A stretch of 20,007 nucleotides of DNA, taken from Hyphochytrium catenoides. Its lineage: Eukaryota; Sar; Hyphochytriomycetes; Hyphochytriales; Hyphochytriaceae. The notes under the pieces were generated by a model. It was not told the DNA's origin, did no database searches, and saw nothing but the letters and a program-made list of their open reading frames with translations. The stretch spans positions 7,555 to 27,561 of the forward strand of contig FLMG01002364.1 in NCBI GenBank assembly GCA_900088475.1. The letters are read 5' to 3'. A program made the position numbers and the translations under genes. Of the stretch, positions 1 to 11,000 are shown piece after piece. Every line of letters begins with the position of its first letter. Positions within the stretch are counted from its first letter, which is position 1.

Positions 1-15
1 CTTCTTTTCTTTTAG

Positions 16-196
16 GACATATGCTCTTTGTCGAGACCATTTTCAAAGACAAGAAGGGGACGAACGGCTTCCCAAGTTTACCTCTCGGCTCATCTTTGCC
101 AATGGACCCTGTGATTGCTACACCTCCAGACTTTATCATCATCTTGTCCATGCACGCTCTTACGTCAAGACTCCCATCCTATGCACGGAAGTTTGA
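16..196 (+). CDS. Probable 3' terminal exon of an unidentified gene (partial)
   Basis: A pyrimidine-rich stretch ending in TTTTAG at 1-15 looks like a splice acceptor. In the frame beginning ACA at 17 there is an open reading of 59 codons ending in TGA at 194-196. The peptide has a normal mixed composition, including the segment LPKFTSRLIFANGPCDCYTS, and an AATAAA follows 160 bases after the stop. I do not recognise the family. Two other frames are also partly open here: one from 21 to 269, and one from 115 to 360 that encodes a hydrophobic stretch. The frame choice is therefore inference, resting on composition and on the acceptor. The rest of the gene lies to the left of the window. Confidence 0.33.
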
Positions 197-546
197 GGAA
201 CAAAGATGCTCTAAAAGGCGCGCGGGCGCTTCTGTTCTTAGTGGCCGCTGCTATTCTCGTCTCTTATAAAGTTTACGTCACAACACGCTGCCTTTCTTCT
301 CCTTTTCGTTCCGGTTCATCGATAGCAATGACGTTTAAGAGTGACGATCCCAAGCAATAAAGTGAGTACATTAGGCTATTGTTTGTGTGACAGAGCGCAA
401 TATAATGGTACAGAGGAGCTGCGGACCGCCTAGGGTGTCGTGCAGTCTGCATAAATAGGAGGGAAATAGAAAGAAAAGGAAGAGCAAGCGTGGCACTATT
501 CAAACATGGGATGGAAGAGAGAGGCAGCATTCAAGAGAAAACTCTT
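197..546. other. Intergenic region between two convergent genes
   Basis: This stretch holds the presumed 3' untranslated regions of the left-hand plus-strand gene and of the minus-strand bromodomain gene. Besides the AATAAA at 356 I see nothing assignable. No clear AATAAA is visible on the minus strand after the bromodomain stop. An open frame at 115-360 that runs into this region is discussed under rejected items. Confidence 0.5.
356..361 (+). promoter_or_regulatory. Candidate polyadenylation signal AATAAA
   Basis: A canonical AATAAA hexamer lies downstream of the probable terminal exon ending at 196 and before the convergent bromodomain gene, whose stop codon is at 547-549. Its position fits 3' end formation of the left-hand plus-strand gene. 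A chance match is possible. Confidence 0.4.
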
Positions 547-3500
547 TCAATCCTCCACCACCATGCCATCGCCAAACAACTTCCTGGTGGGCGCTTCCAG
601 CAGCCTGCGCTTCTTCACATTCCAAAAGGCTTGGTTCGGGTTGTTTGCCTTACCCAGCCTAAGCCAAAGAGATAGGACAGGGTCAGATGGATGGAAGAGA
701 GAGAGTGTGTCTACTTGCTAAGGAAGTCTTCTCTTTTCCTTACCTCTTTTGCAGCACATTCTCCCAAAGATTTACGTTGAGCTGCTTCATGGCGTTTGCC
801 GCAGCTTTTTCTTTTCGTTGCAATTGTTCCTGTCTTCTCTTCTCCGTTTCCTCTTGTGCTTGCTTCCTCTTCAGCTTCGCGGCATACTGACGACTACGCA
901 CTTCAGCTTCCCGCACAGCCTCAGCAAAGGCATCTTCCACTCGCTGTAAAAAATTAGAGGGTGCGAACAGAGAGAGAACATCTGAGTAAGGCGATGCTGA
1001 TTTAGCAGTAACTGGGTACGGAAGAGTAGATCACCTATAATCAGTACCAATGCAGCAAGAAGAGTAGAAAGAGGACCCGTCAAGCAAGATAGGTGGGGAA
1101 GTTTCATCCATCTTACCTTCCTATAGGCAATATTACGCTGTTGATTCTCAGCTTTTCGCAGCTTCTTCCTTGTCTTATTAAGCTTCAGCTGACGCTCACG
1201 AGCTACCTTGAACTCCCTAGATGACTCTGAGAACATCTGCTTTTGCTTCTCCTTCAGCTCCTAGCATAAAAGCAGATGAGCTTGCCCCTCAGACGTATTG
1301 ATCTGTCAAGAATATACCTTCTCATATTCCTCCTCTTCTTTCCTTTGTTCCGCAAGACGTTTCTCATATTCTGCCCTCCTCCTCTCTAGCTCTTCGGCTT
1401 CTCTCTTCTCGTGCTCTTCTTTCTGAATCTTTTGGAGCCTTTGCAGATGTTCCTTCTCGACCTGGGGAGGATAGAGATCCAAACGCGAAGTTAGACAAGT
1501 AACATAAAGAGAGACCAGCCAATGAGGTCAGTGACGGCCGCCTCAAAGGCGAAAGCCTATAATGGATGGTGTTAATGCCTCACCTTCTCCATCCCTATCT
1601 TCTCTGCAATTTCGACAGTCATCTCTGCCCAAAGCTCATTGAAGATTGACAATAGCTCTTGGGCAGACCCGTACACAGTCCTATCATTACCGCAGCCACA
1701 GCAAGGTTGGTCTAAGGAGCCAAAGCAGAATATTGGGGGCATCTGGTTAGAGCTCTCTCACAAGTGTAACAAGAGGACGATTAGACGGAGGGAACGACTA
1801 CGAGAGAGAAAAGATCAATAGAACGGGAATAAGGCCACGTGGCCTCTTAGAGGTTGCGAGAGCGTTGGAACTGGAGCTTCGCTATGAAGCTTGGTCGTTA
1901 GAAGCGTAGCAGGAGGTAGGCATGTTAGAGGAATGGGGTGGTGTCCAGACTAATGACGAAAGGAAAGGTAGGAGAGACTGGGATCTACCGTATGGCCTGT
2001 AATTGGTGGTGTTTTGGCAGCTGGCCATATGCTTCTCAACGAAGGCCTTGTCCCTCACGTTGTACCGAAGCGCATTTTCAAAGGTAAGGCGGATGTCGTC
2101 TGGAGGGAAACAAGAGCCGTGTCAACCCCCAACAGACAGTGTCCAACAGCCAGAAGGCTTAGAAAGAACTATACAACTGAGGAACCCCGGGTTTGCCTGT
2201 TCCCTCCTTCCTACTCACCCTCAAACTCTCCGTAGGTATTATACCCGCCGATGGGGTCGTCAGGATCCGCCAGCTTATCTACATTCAGCTTCTCGTTGAT
2301 CGTTCGCAGGTCCATCGGGCGTTCCACCATTTGGAAATAGTCATCTAGGATCTGAGGAAAGAGTTCGGCCACTGGCTCCCTAAACGGCCCAGAGACAATC
2401 GCATACTTTTGCGATAGCAAGCTCTTCATCAGTCTAGAACACTCCTTCTGTTTGTGCTTCATGCTAGCAGGCCGCACAATGCTTTCCCTCTTTTCCCTGG
2501 TACATAGGAACATAGACAATCGCAGTTTAGAGAATGAGTGAGTTGCTTTCCACTTAGGTTCCGCGCAGAACAAAAGAATCGGAAGAAAAGAGAGCACTTG
2601 AGGCTACCTGGCGCCGCTAGAAAGAAGTATGAGACCCACTAGCGGCTTAGCATGGTTAGCTGAGGGACAGCCAGGACAACAGGACACAAACCTTTGGCAG
2701 GCGGAAGCAACTTGAAAGGACAGGGCCAAGAAGCAATAACGAGACAAAGGACGACAGACAACGGACCTGTCCGCTTTCTTCGCCTCTCGCAGAGCCTCCA
2801 CCTCTTCTGGACTCCCATACTCTGGAATAGTCTCTAGGCAGATGGAGCTCCAGTACTCTAACAGATGGGTGCAGACTTCGCGGATCCTAGTGCTGAACTC
2901 GTCGTCGCCCGTATTGAACTGTATCGCGTTCTCGAGTACAAGCTTGCCGTCTGAGACGAATCTTCCCGGAAAGGTCTGATAATAGCCTTCAAAGAGATTA
3001 GTAAGAATCAATATTGCTGGGAAACGGAAGGGCTAGTTGAATTGGATGGGGGCGGGGGATATAGGTATGGGTAGAACTGCTGTAGACAAATCCCGCCGAA
3101 AAAGCAGGAACTGAGGAGTTTGAGCCTCAGCGCAATAATGGCTATCCCATACGCTAATGATAGAGGTCGTGGAGAGAGAGAGGCCCCACAAAAAGAACTA
3201 AATGAGAGGATGGATAAGGGAAACGTGTACGCTTGAAGTACAAAGGTGATATAATCTGCGACAGAACAGAGTGGAAGAAAGTTCCGATGAGGAGAAGAAG
3301 AGGGATGGATACCTTTTTGCAGGTTGCTCATCATGGTCCCAAAGTCCATTGGCTTGCTAATCTTCGAGAGATAAGGGATCCTCAGCTCTGGATGGACCTC
3401 CAATACGGGCTTATTGAGATAGTACTTGGAAACCCACTCGTGCTTCATAATCCGTTTCAATGCTCGCTCACAAGCGGCCTCATACTCATTATATTCCCGC

Positions 3501-6500
3501 CCCAAGGAGCGGATAATCTCGGATGATTGACCGGGCCGTGTCTTCTTCTTCGGTCCTTTGATCTGGGAAGGAGGCAAAGGGGCGACTGCCATAGGAGGCG
3601 GTGCTGGTGGAGGAAGAGACAAGGAAGTTAGGTCTCCGGGGCCTACAGCACCTTTGCCGGGAGAACGAGGTATAGGACGCGGGACAGGTCGAGGGACGGG
3701 ACCAGCGGAAAAGCTAGGCTTGGTGACAAACGAGGGAGGAGACTGAGGCTCCTCATCGCTATGTGAAGGCTCCTCTTTCACATGCGACGATACACTGTCA
3801 AATGACTCTCTCTGATATGCGTCATCATCTGACCGGGGACGCTCCCTCTTCGTAAGATGGTCCACTTCCTCATCTCCGCTATCCCTACTTCTTCTCTTCT
3901 CTTTCTTTTCCCTTTTGTGTTTTTTCTTTTTCTCCTTCTTATGCTTCTTCTTTTTCTCTTTCTTCTCTTTCTCCTCGCGGGAAGTAGACTCTGGGGGTTG
4001 TGTTGCTTCCTCCGAAGACGCTTCCAGGGCGGGTGCCACAGCAGACTTGGACCCAAAGGCTCTTGAGAGCTGCCACCAGAAGGATTGGGCCACACGGAGA
4101 GCGATAAGGAGATAAAGGGCAGGTTAGGCGTCTTTGCAGTTGGACTGTCGCCCATAGGACAACTTACGGAGGGCGAAGTAAGAGGGAAGGCAAGAAGCAG
4201 CGTGTAAGCTGTAGACAACGATAGAGTATGTCTTGAAAAGGCAAAAGAGTAGCACTAAGCTATTACTTTGGGCCACATACCTCTCCAGCCCCACGGTCCC
4301 TGTCTTTTTCCTTCTTTGAGACCGCCGACGGCTTTTCGGCTTTATGTCCCTCGCTTGGGCCGCTGGTAGACTCCACAGAACCAGTCTCTTGGTATCTTTG
4401 CATCAACCTTTCAAAATACTCATTGAGCTTGAGCGCCATTGCGCGGATATCAGCGCACTGGACGGGATCGGCGTTATACTTCAGACAGTTCTCCACAATT
4501 AGGTGAAGATCAGCTCTGAATTCTTCTAAGCTGCGGTATCCTCCTCCCTTCACCTTTTTCTCCATCTTCTTTAGGTCCATGGGCTCCTAGAAAGAAGTAT
4601 CATTGTGCGTGATGCAAGGAACGATAGGATCAGAAGACAAGAAGAGGGTGCAGGGTAAGGGCACAGGAGATCACATGGTAACAGTCGAGGGTAGGCTGTT
4701 CTTACCGCTACTATCGAAAGGTAGTCCTTGTAAATGGTTACATCTACTGATGTTAGGAAGGGCTGAGCTGTGTAGACCTCGATTCCACTTGGAACTGTCA
4801 TTTTGTGCTTTCTCAGTCGGCTGAGAATACTGAGGCATGCCTTCCGGTCCTCCTCAGAGAGCCGGCCTGGTATGACGCTAGCTCTCTTCTTGGCCGCTGC
4901 TTTCTTTGGCTCTTCTGTCGTGGCCTTATTGCTCTTCTTCTCTGCGGCCTGCTCAATAGCCAGCTCGCTCTATTCACAAGTATATGGTCAAGTCAAAAAG
5001 AGGAAAAGAAGGATCAATAACGAGTGCTATCTCAGGAGAGAATAAGGCTTTCTTACAATCTGTGACCCGGAAGGTTGGATTTTCTCTCTCTTCTCTTTCT
5101 TGGCTGCGTACACAGTAGGGTCTATCTTAGAGCAAGTTTCATCACTTTAGGCTAAAAGCACCGGTGATGGAGCCCCTCAAGGAGAAAGGATAATGAAATA
5201 GAGGACTGAGTGACAAACAAATAAGAAGAAAGAGAGTTCGCTAAACTTGGGGTAAACGGTCAATAAACGGATGAGTCAAACATGAGCCAAACTATGGCAT
5301 AGGACCACCTCCTGCTAGAGGGCAGCTATGTGCGTCTACCGATGGCTACTGCGATAGTCGGTCTCACCTTTCGACTTAGTAGAGAGGATATTCAGACTGT
5401 TCTGGAATAGATCTTTTAGCGTCTTTGCCAAATCTGAGTAGACAGCGCCGTCCGGCTTTTTTGACCAGTAAGTGATGCAGTTATCGAACACCAAGTTCAT
5501 GTCTGCCTTGAACTCTTCTACACTCTTATACCTAGAGACATAAAGAAGAAGCGATTAGGGCAGTGCAGACTAGGAAGTAAAGGTAGAGGTTACACAGAGC
5601 AGCTGGACTTGAAGAGAGAAGAAGGGAGGTGGGGACAGAGTGACTCGGTACACAAAAACGCGGGAGTCCTGATTACCTGCCCATATGAAGATTCTGCTGA
5701 ACCTGCCCAATGTACATGGGTTTCTTGATCTTTGAATAGTACTTCTTGATCTCTGCGTCACTCCCATCTCCATAGTAAGTCTCGAAAGGGAAGCAAAAGA
5801 TGAAGGCAGCCTGACCCTCTTCTTCACCCTTCTCTGTCTCGGCCAGGGTTCGGTGTCGCAGAATAATATCTATAACCTTTTGTGCCTCCCACCGCTCCGG
5901 GATTCCAGGGAATGAACCCCCGATTTTCTCATACTGCTTCTCAAACTGTGCGAGCAGCGAAAGAGCGTAATCCCTTATATTTCCTGCAGAAGAGGACGAA
6001 GTAAAGAGAGGTACATTACTTCCACTGACTGACAAATCTTGAGAACAGGACTGAAGAAGAAAGTGAATCACCCTCATTGTTGGTGGAGAGCACAAGGAAA
6101 GACTGAAGAAGACAGGCTTAGAGAAGGAGACAGAGGGACATCGCGACGGGCACACGTTTTTCTCTCTCTCTCTTCTCTCTCTCTCTCGTGTCTCTCTCGC
6201 CCTCCCTCTCTCTCTGCTTACCTAGGGTAGGGTCACAGTTATATTCCAAGCAGTTCGCAAAGATCTGTCGGACATCATCGGCAAAGTCGTCCCTAGAAGA
6301 ATAGAGCCCCTTTCTCAGCTTTCTCTTCACCGTTTTCAGGTCGATGGGACGCTTGATCTTCTTGGGATAGTCCTGGTAGATGGTGATGTCCACAGGGGCC
6401 ATGAAAGAGGCCGCTGCAAACTCCCTTCCTACTTTGTGCTTCTCCAGCTTGTTGATAATATCTGTGCAAGCGTCGATTGTGGCCTTATCCATTTTTCCGC

Positions 6501-7277
6501 TGGCACCTCCCGAAGGCGGCCGTTGCTCTTTCACTGCTGTCTGACCTGCTCCTGTATCTCCTGTTTCTTCATCCCTTTTGCTCTTCGGCTTTGAAGGCTT
6601 CTTGCCACTCTCTCCCACAACGGACGATGGTCGACGTGGAGCAGAGGCCGAGGAAGACGCAGATTTGGCTTTAGAAGGGTCTGGCTGAGGGCTTGCAGCC
6701 ATCCCCGCTGGTCCCGCTGGTAGAGAAAGTGGTGTCATGCCTCCGTCATTGGCGCCCCTTCTGCTTTCGTTGTCATCCTCCTTTCCTCCAGGGGTGGCCG
6801 ATGGAGTGCCATACGGTGATGCGGAAGCCGAGGAAGTGGTAGGAGGCAAGGCAGCTCTTGCATACTCCTTCTCAAACAGGTCTAGTAGGTATTGGGCGGC
6901 ATCATATACTGAACCCTTGACGTTGGCGTCTGCTTGATTATAGAGCAGTGCATTCTGGAACACAAGGCGGACATCTCGGGCAAACTTCTCATGCGAGCTG
7001 TACCGACAGCGCGAGAAGCGAGAACCCATGCGCTTTTTAATAGATCCTGTTTCGAGGAGGACATGGAGAGATTCAAGCTGAGTGTGCCATGGAAGACTGC
7101 TAAGAGACAAGGACGAGAAGGCTTACCGAGATCCATGGGCTTCTTGATGATGGTATAATAATCCGGCACTTCCTTTGGAACAGGCTCCATAAAGGGCCAC
7201 GACCACATGTTCTGCATCTCCTCATTGGTAAGCAGGTGGAGCAGGTCCCTGCACTTCTCGTATGTCTCCTCATTCAT
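547..7277 (-). CDS. Polybromo-like protein with six bromodomains (16 exons)
   Basis: Likely nuclear acetyl-lysine reader. Minus-strand exons, all in phase: 7277-7127, 7046-6222, 5983-5677, 5531-5368, 5121-5057, 4969-4706, 4586-4281, 4069-3313, 2986-2767, 2496-2219, 2099-1989, 1657-1584, 1461-1318, 1260-1117, 943-744, 658-547. About 1373 residues. Bromodomains lie near residues 4-112, 240-346, 356-475, 545-657, 888-994 and 1035-1165. Each has a ZA-loop proline motif such as KKPMDLG, KRPIDL, KKPMYIG, AEPMDL, SKPMDFG or ERPMDL. The acetyl-lysine asparagine is present in five (LLYN, EYN, KYN, QFN, RYN); the third has TYW. A linker between the fourth and fifth is lysine-rich (about 727-757), then proline-rich. 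The tail (about 1175-1373) is a charged coiled-coil-like helix ending FGDGMVVED. Six bromodomains recall polybromo of PBAF/RSC remodellers, but no BAH or HMG box is visible. Start chosen as the first ATG before bromodomain 1; an upstream exon is not excluded. Confidence 0.9.
1832..1845. repeat. 14-base perfect palindrome centred on CACGTG
   Basis: AGGCCACGTGGCCT reads the same on both strands and has a CACGTG (E-box/G-box type) core. It lies inside the 331-base intron 1658-1988 of the bromodomain gene. It could bind a bHLH or bZIP factor, or be chance; no partner site is visible. Confidence 0.55.
6157..6216. repeat. CT/GA simple repeat inside a bromodomain-gene intron
   Basis: The plus strand is almost pure pyrimidine (TCTCTC runs, with GTG and GCCC interruptions). 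The tract sits in intron 5984-6221, immediately after the splice donor of the second coding exon, so the transcript would carry a GA-rich tract next to the 5' splice site. It is low-complexity sequence without coding sense. Confidence 0.8.
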
Positions 7278-8026
7278 GATTTTCAGTCTTTCTTCTTCCA
7301 GATATGGAGCCAACGACTTTCAGGTCACAAGAGCGCTACTACGAGCGACCATCCTGTGTTGTCAATGCACAAACTGGAAATGGCTAAGCTGCTTAGCTCG
7401 CTTTTATGTGAAGGTTAGCTGCCCATGGAAGCAATGCGTGAAGAGACAAGGCACCGGCCAGGCCCGATGGCAATGTCAAATCTTGGGCTTTTGCTGCTTT
7501 CTTTCACCTCTGCTGATCGTTAGGAGCACGGCCGATGAGAAGCTTCATTCATTATCCACATCCCCAGATCTGCACACCGAAAATAGTTGTCGGGTGGGAC
7601 ACAGTCTAGCACAATATATCGCAACCAGGTTGGGTGGGAACCTTTATTCAACAACCGAAGTCATGTCGAGAATAGTGCGCTCTGTCTCTAAGATTGCTTT
7701 CTGTAACAATAAGGTGAACAATGGGGCCGAATTTAAATCCACCCAACAGCAATACGGGATTGCTTTCCGAAAAGCTTTTTGAAGATTGTCATTGGACAAC
7801 CTTCAGACAGCTTCAGACGTTTTCTGCCTTCTTCGATCTCAATCCCGAGACAAGTTTGTAAGGAAAGTCATTGCCACTTTGTAGCTCCTAACGCAGCATC
7901 ATTGATTGGAAGCTGCGTTACTCTTAGTCGCCTATTGTAAGGCGCCTATAGCTGTTAAGGTGCATTGGGCTTAAGAAGTCTCATCGGGAGGGTTGAGGAG
8001 GCCTTCCATGTTGGGACCTTGGCAGC
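7278..8026. promoter_or_regulatory. Shared upstream region of two divergent chromatin genes
   Basis: The ATG codons of the bromodomain gene (minus, 7277) and the PWWP gene (plus, 8027) point away from each other across 749 bases. The region holds ATTGG (reversed CCAAT) at 7791-7795 and 7905-7909. It also has a perfect 9-base inverted repeat at 7889-7897 and 7912-7920, and a 7-base direct repeat CGCCTAT at 7929-7935 and 7943-7949. I see no clear TATA box. An open frame at 7207-7782 has no recognisable content. That this spacer is a bidirectional promoter is inferred from position and elements. Confidence 0.5.
7889..7920. promoter_or_regulatory. Perfect 9-base inverted repeat around an ATTGATTGG element
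   Basis: Arms TAACGCAGC and GCTGCGTTA flank a 14-base loop that contains ATTGATTGG, a reversed CCAAT box. It lies 107 bases before the ATG of the PWWP gene. It may be a transcription-factor site or part of a 5' untranslated hairpin; the sequence alone cannot distinguish these. Confidence 0.45.
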
Positions 8027-11000
8027 ATGGGCCCAAAACGAAAAGGCAGACGGAAGCAGAAGGAAGAGATGAAGGAATCCAACTCGGATGGGTTAGCAGA
8101 TAAAAAGAAGGAAATATCTGGCAAGACACAATGCCAGAACCCGAATCTTGAGGCATCTGACGCATTACAGGGCGGCAACCCGCCACCCAAAAGAAGGCCA
8201 GGACGGCCAAAGAAGCAGAAGAAGGAAGAGGACGTTCAGATAAAGATGAGCAGTGCAGACGCGACTCAGGTAACTTCATACGGGAGTATTATAACGTTCT
8301 TCGGTCTGTCTAAGGTGGCTTTCTATTGCTTCTTCGCCAACTATTCATAGCAACCAGGAATGCAGTGTCTACGCCCCTTCTACTTGCTCGTCTTTTAACT
8401 GTCCCACTTGCTGCTACGCCTTCTGACTTGAATCAACGTGTTATCCGTCTATAGACTGTCCGCCCAGCGGTATCAGACATGCCGCAGAAGTCTGGAGATG
8501 GAGCTACCGCTAGTAATCGCCGTTCTCCACGCTCTCGTAGCTCTATCTCTCCTAAGGAGTTACCTTTACCCGAGGCAGCTGTAGCTACATTAGGGAAAAG
8601 AAGCAGACCAGCAGGGTCAGGTGAACTCGAGGACAAGAAGAAAAGTCAAGGTGCGAATGACGGCGAGAGTTCTGCCAAACTAGCGAAACGACCCAAGAAT
8701 CAGAGCGCTGAGGCGACGGATGACATGGAAGCAAGGGTTGCCAAGCTCGATCCTTCAATCACGGCCTGGTGCGTCTGCCTTGATAGGGACTCCCTCTTCC
8801 TTCTATTCTGTTGCATTTTGCGTTAGTTCTTTCCCCGTCTCTCCCGCTTCCGACTTTGAACGTTATTGTCATGCCTTTCACAATGCATTCCGTCCAGTGT
8901 GCCCTGGGTGGTCTCCTCTTTATGTCTGCCTAGTATGTGTAACGGTGACTCATCACAATCTAACGTGAGATCGTCCTCTCTAGGTATGGAAAGGCCGTTT
9001 GGGCCAAGCAGAAAGGTACCGTTTAGGGGGCGTTACGAACATGGCACTCTTTTCTGCTTAGCCTACCTGGTGTTTCTTCGTATTGCTGTCTTTGGCTGCA
9101 TTTTCTTGATGGCTGTCGCCGTCTTAGCTCTAACGTAGGATATGATAGGTTATTGCTTCTGGCCCGCCGTTGTTTTGGACCCAAGAAACACGACAAAGAA
9201 CATCAGAAAGATGGCGCTGAGGTCCTTGGGAAAGAAGCATGTCGTACTTTTCTATGGGAGTGACACTTTGTACGTAGAAATGCACCTACCTCAATGTTGT
9301 GCCATCTCAAGTGCCAGATCCCTTCTTCGACACATTTGGCGCGGTGACTCTTAGCAGTATATAAGCTCCTCTACTCATCTCTTCATGGATCTTGACGTCT
9401 CCTTAAGTTGTTATCTCATTTGAGACGCGTTGCCCCTGCAGCGGAGCGATACCTTACGAAGACATCGCCCCCTATGAGGATACTTCTGAGGACTATCGCA
9501 GTGGCTTCCCTCCTAGCAAAAATAGAGGGCAGAAATTCATGGCAAAGTTTCAGGAAGCTGTCGACGAAGCAGAGGTAGACTTTGCTAATTGGCACATACC
9601 ACCTTTCCAGCCATTCTTCTGTTTGTCGATTCGCCTACCATGAGCTCTCTGCCACGCGAAGAGCCTACCATGAGCCTTCGCACTGTTGGTCCATACTATT
9701 GCTATCACTGCTTCTCTCTCATGATGCCTGGGTTCTAATATTGGACGTCTATTACAGAGAGATGTAGGAGGAGTTACTGACGACAAGCAGCAAATTGATG
9801 ATATCTCTCAAAAAGAGGTACAACCCTTGGTTTTGGTCCCCCGGTGTCATCACTGAGGGATACGTCTGGCTAGGTCAAAGCGGAATTAGAAGGCAACGGG
9901 GCTAAAAGAGGCCCCAAGACCACCAGAGGCAAAAAGAAGGGAGAAAAGAGGACACCAAGAGACGTGCCAGACGAAGTGGTAGAAGAAGAAAGGAAGGGTC
10001 ACATTATCCGAGAAGAGGAGGACAAGGCTCCACTATCACTGCCACTTGAAATGACCACGTCAACTGAGTCGGAGTTGAAAGGTATGAGCCATTCCCTCTC
10101 TCGTTCGCCAGTCGTGTGCGGAACATACTAATGGGTCGTCTCCTTGCAGAGGAAGCAAAGGAGCAAAGTGCAGCCTCGTCAGGAGAGGAGGAACCTGCGG
10201 AGAAGCCAACGGCCAGCAAGAAACGGAAGCAGAATAGTTCCAAGAAGATGAGGAAACAAGTCGAGGAGAAAAAGTTGGAGGAGGAAGGTAACCTAAAGAC
10301 AGCCACCATGAGAAAAACAACAGGACTAAGAGTAGCTGGTATCCTAGAAGCTGAGCCACAAACCCCGAAAGATGAGCCCAAAACTCAGGAGAAAAGCAAT
10401 CTGGAGTCAGAAGAGCAGGCAGGCCCAGTTCTGCCTGGGGAGGGCGTAGAGAACCAGACCGCGAAGGTTCCAAAGGAGATAGAGAGTAACAACGAACCGC
10501 GGAGCGGAGCTACGAGTAAAGGGAGACGCGGGCGGAAGAGAAATGTGACTTCCGTAGAGCATAAAGAAGAAGAGGCAAATTCTAAACCAGCGAGAGCAGA
10601 TGAAGAAAGAACAGTGCATGAGACCTCGGAGATGCAGGAGCCAGAAGCCCCTGTCAGTGTAGCCGATGATAGCAGCGAACTTCCAAACGAAGATAATATG
10701 AGAAGATCTCTTCGACAGACGAGGAAGAGGAAACAGCCCCTAAGATATGTGGAGCAGGCTGTAGAGGAAGACAAAGGGGAGCCAGACCTGCGTTCGAAGG
10801 ACGAGTTGGCATTTGGTACTAAAAAGAGGACGAGGAAAGCGGCCAAAAGATCTCCACCGGTTTTGCTGACTGAGAACAAGGATGAGGCAGACTCTGATGA
10901 CCTTCCGCTATCCTACCTCTCTCCCACGGAGACAAAAGCCCCTCCGACGTCCTCACTCAAGGAGGAGGAGTCTTCTGGGAGACCTGCAGTCTCTCCACCA

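Noticed and set aside
115-360. Plus-strand open frame with a hydrophobic segment, ending just at the AATAAA
   Set aside because: It lacks an ATG at its beginning and its stop codon overlaps the polyadenylation hexamer. Another frame fits the acceptor at 15 with more protein-like composition. It is not excluded as the true frame.
3857-4115. Phenylalanine-rich open frames on the plus strand
   Set aside because: They are the complement of the lysine-rich linker in the bromodomain protein.
5057-5531. Apparent one-base frameshift between the bromodomain 3 and linker exons
   Set aside because: Using the acceptor at 5122 (AAGATAG, then ACCC) instead of the AG at 5126 restores the frame, so there is no need for a frameshift.
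7207-7782. 191-codon plus-strand open frame across the bromodomain start and the spacer
   Set aside because: Its first part is the antisense of bromodomain 1 and the remainder has no recognisable domain or splice context.
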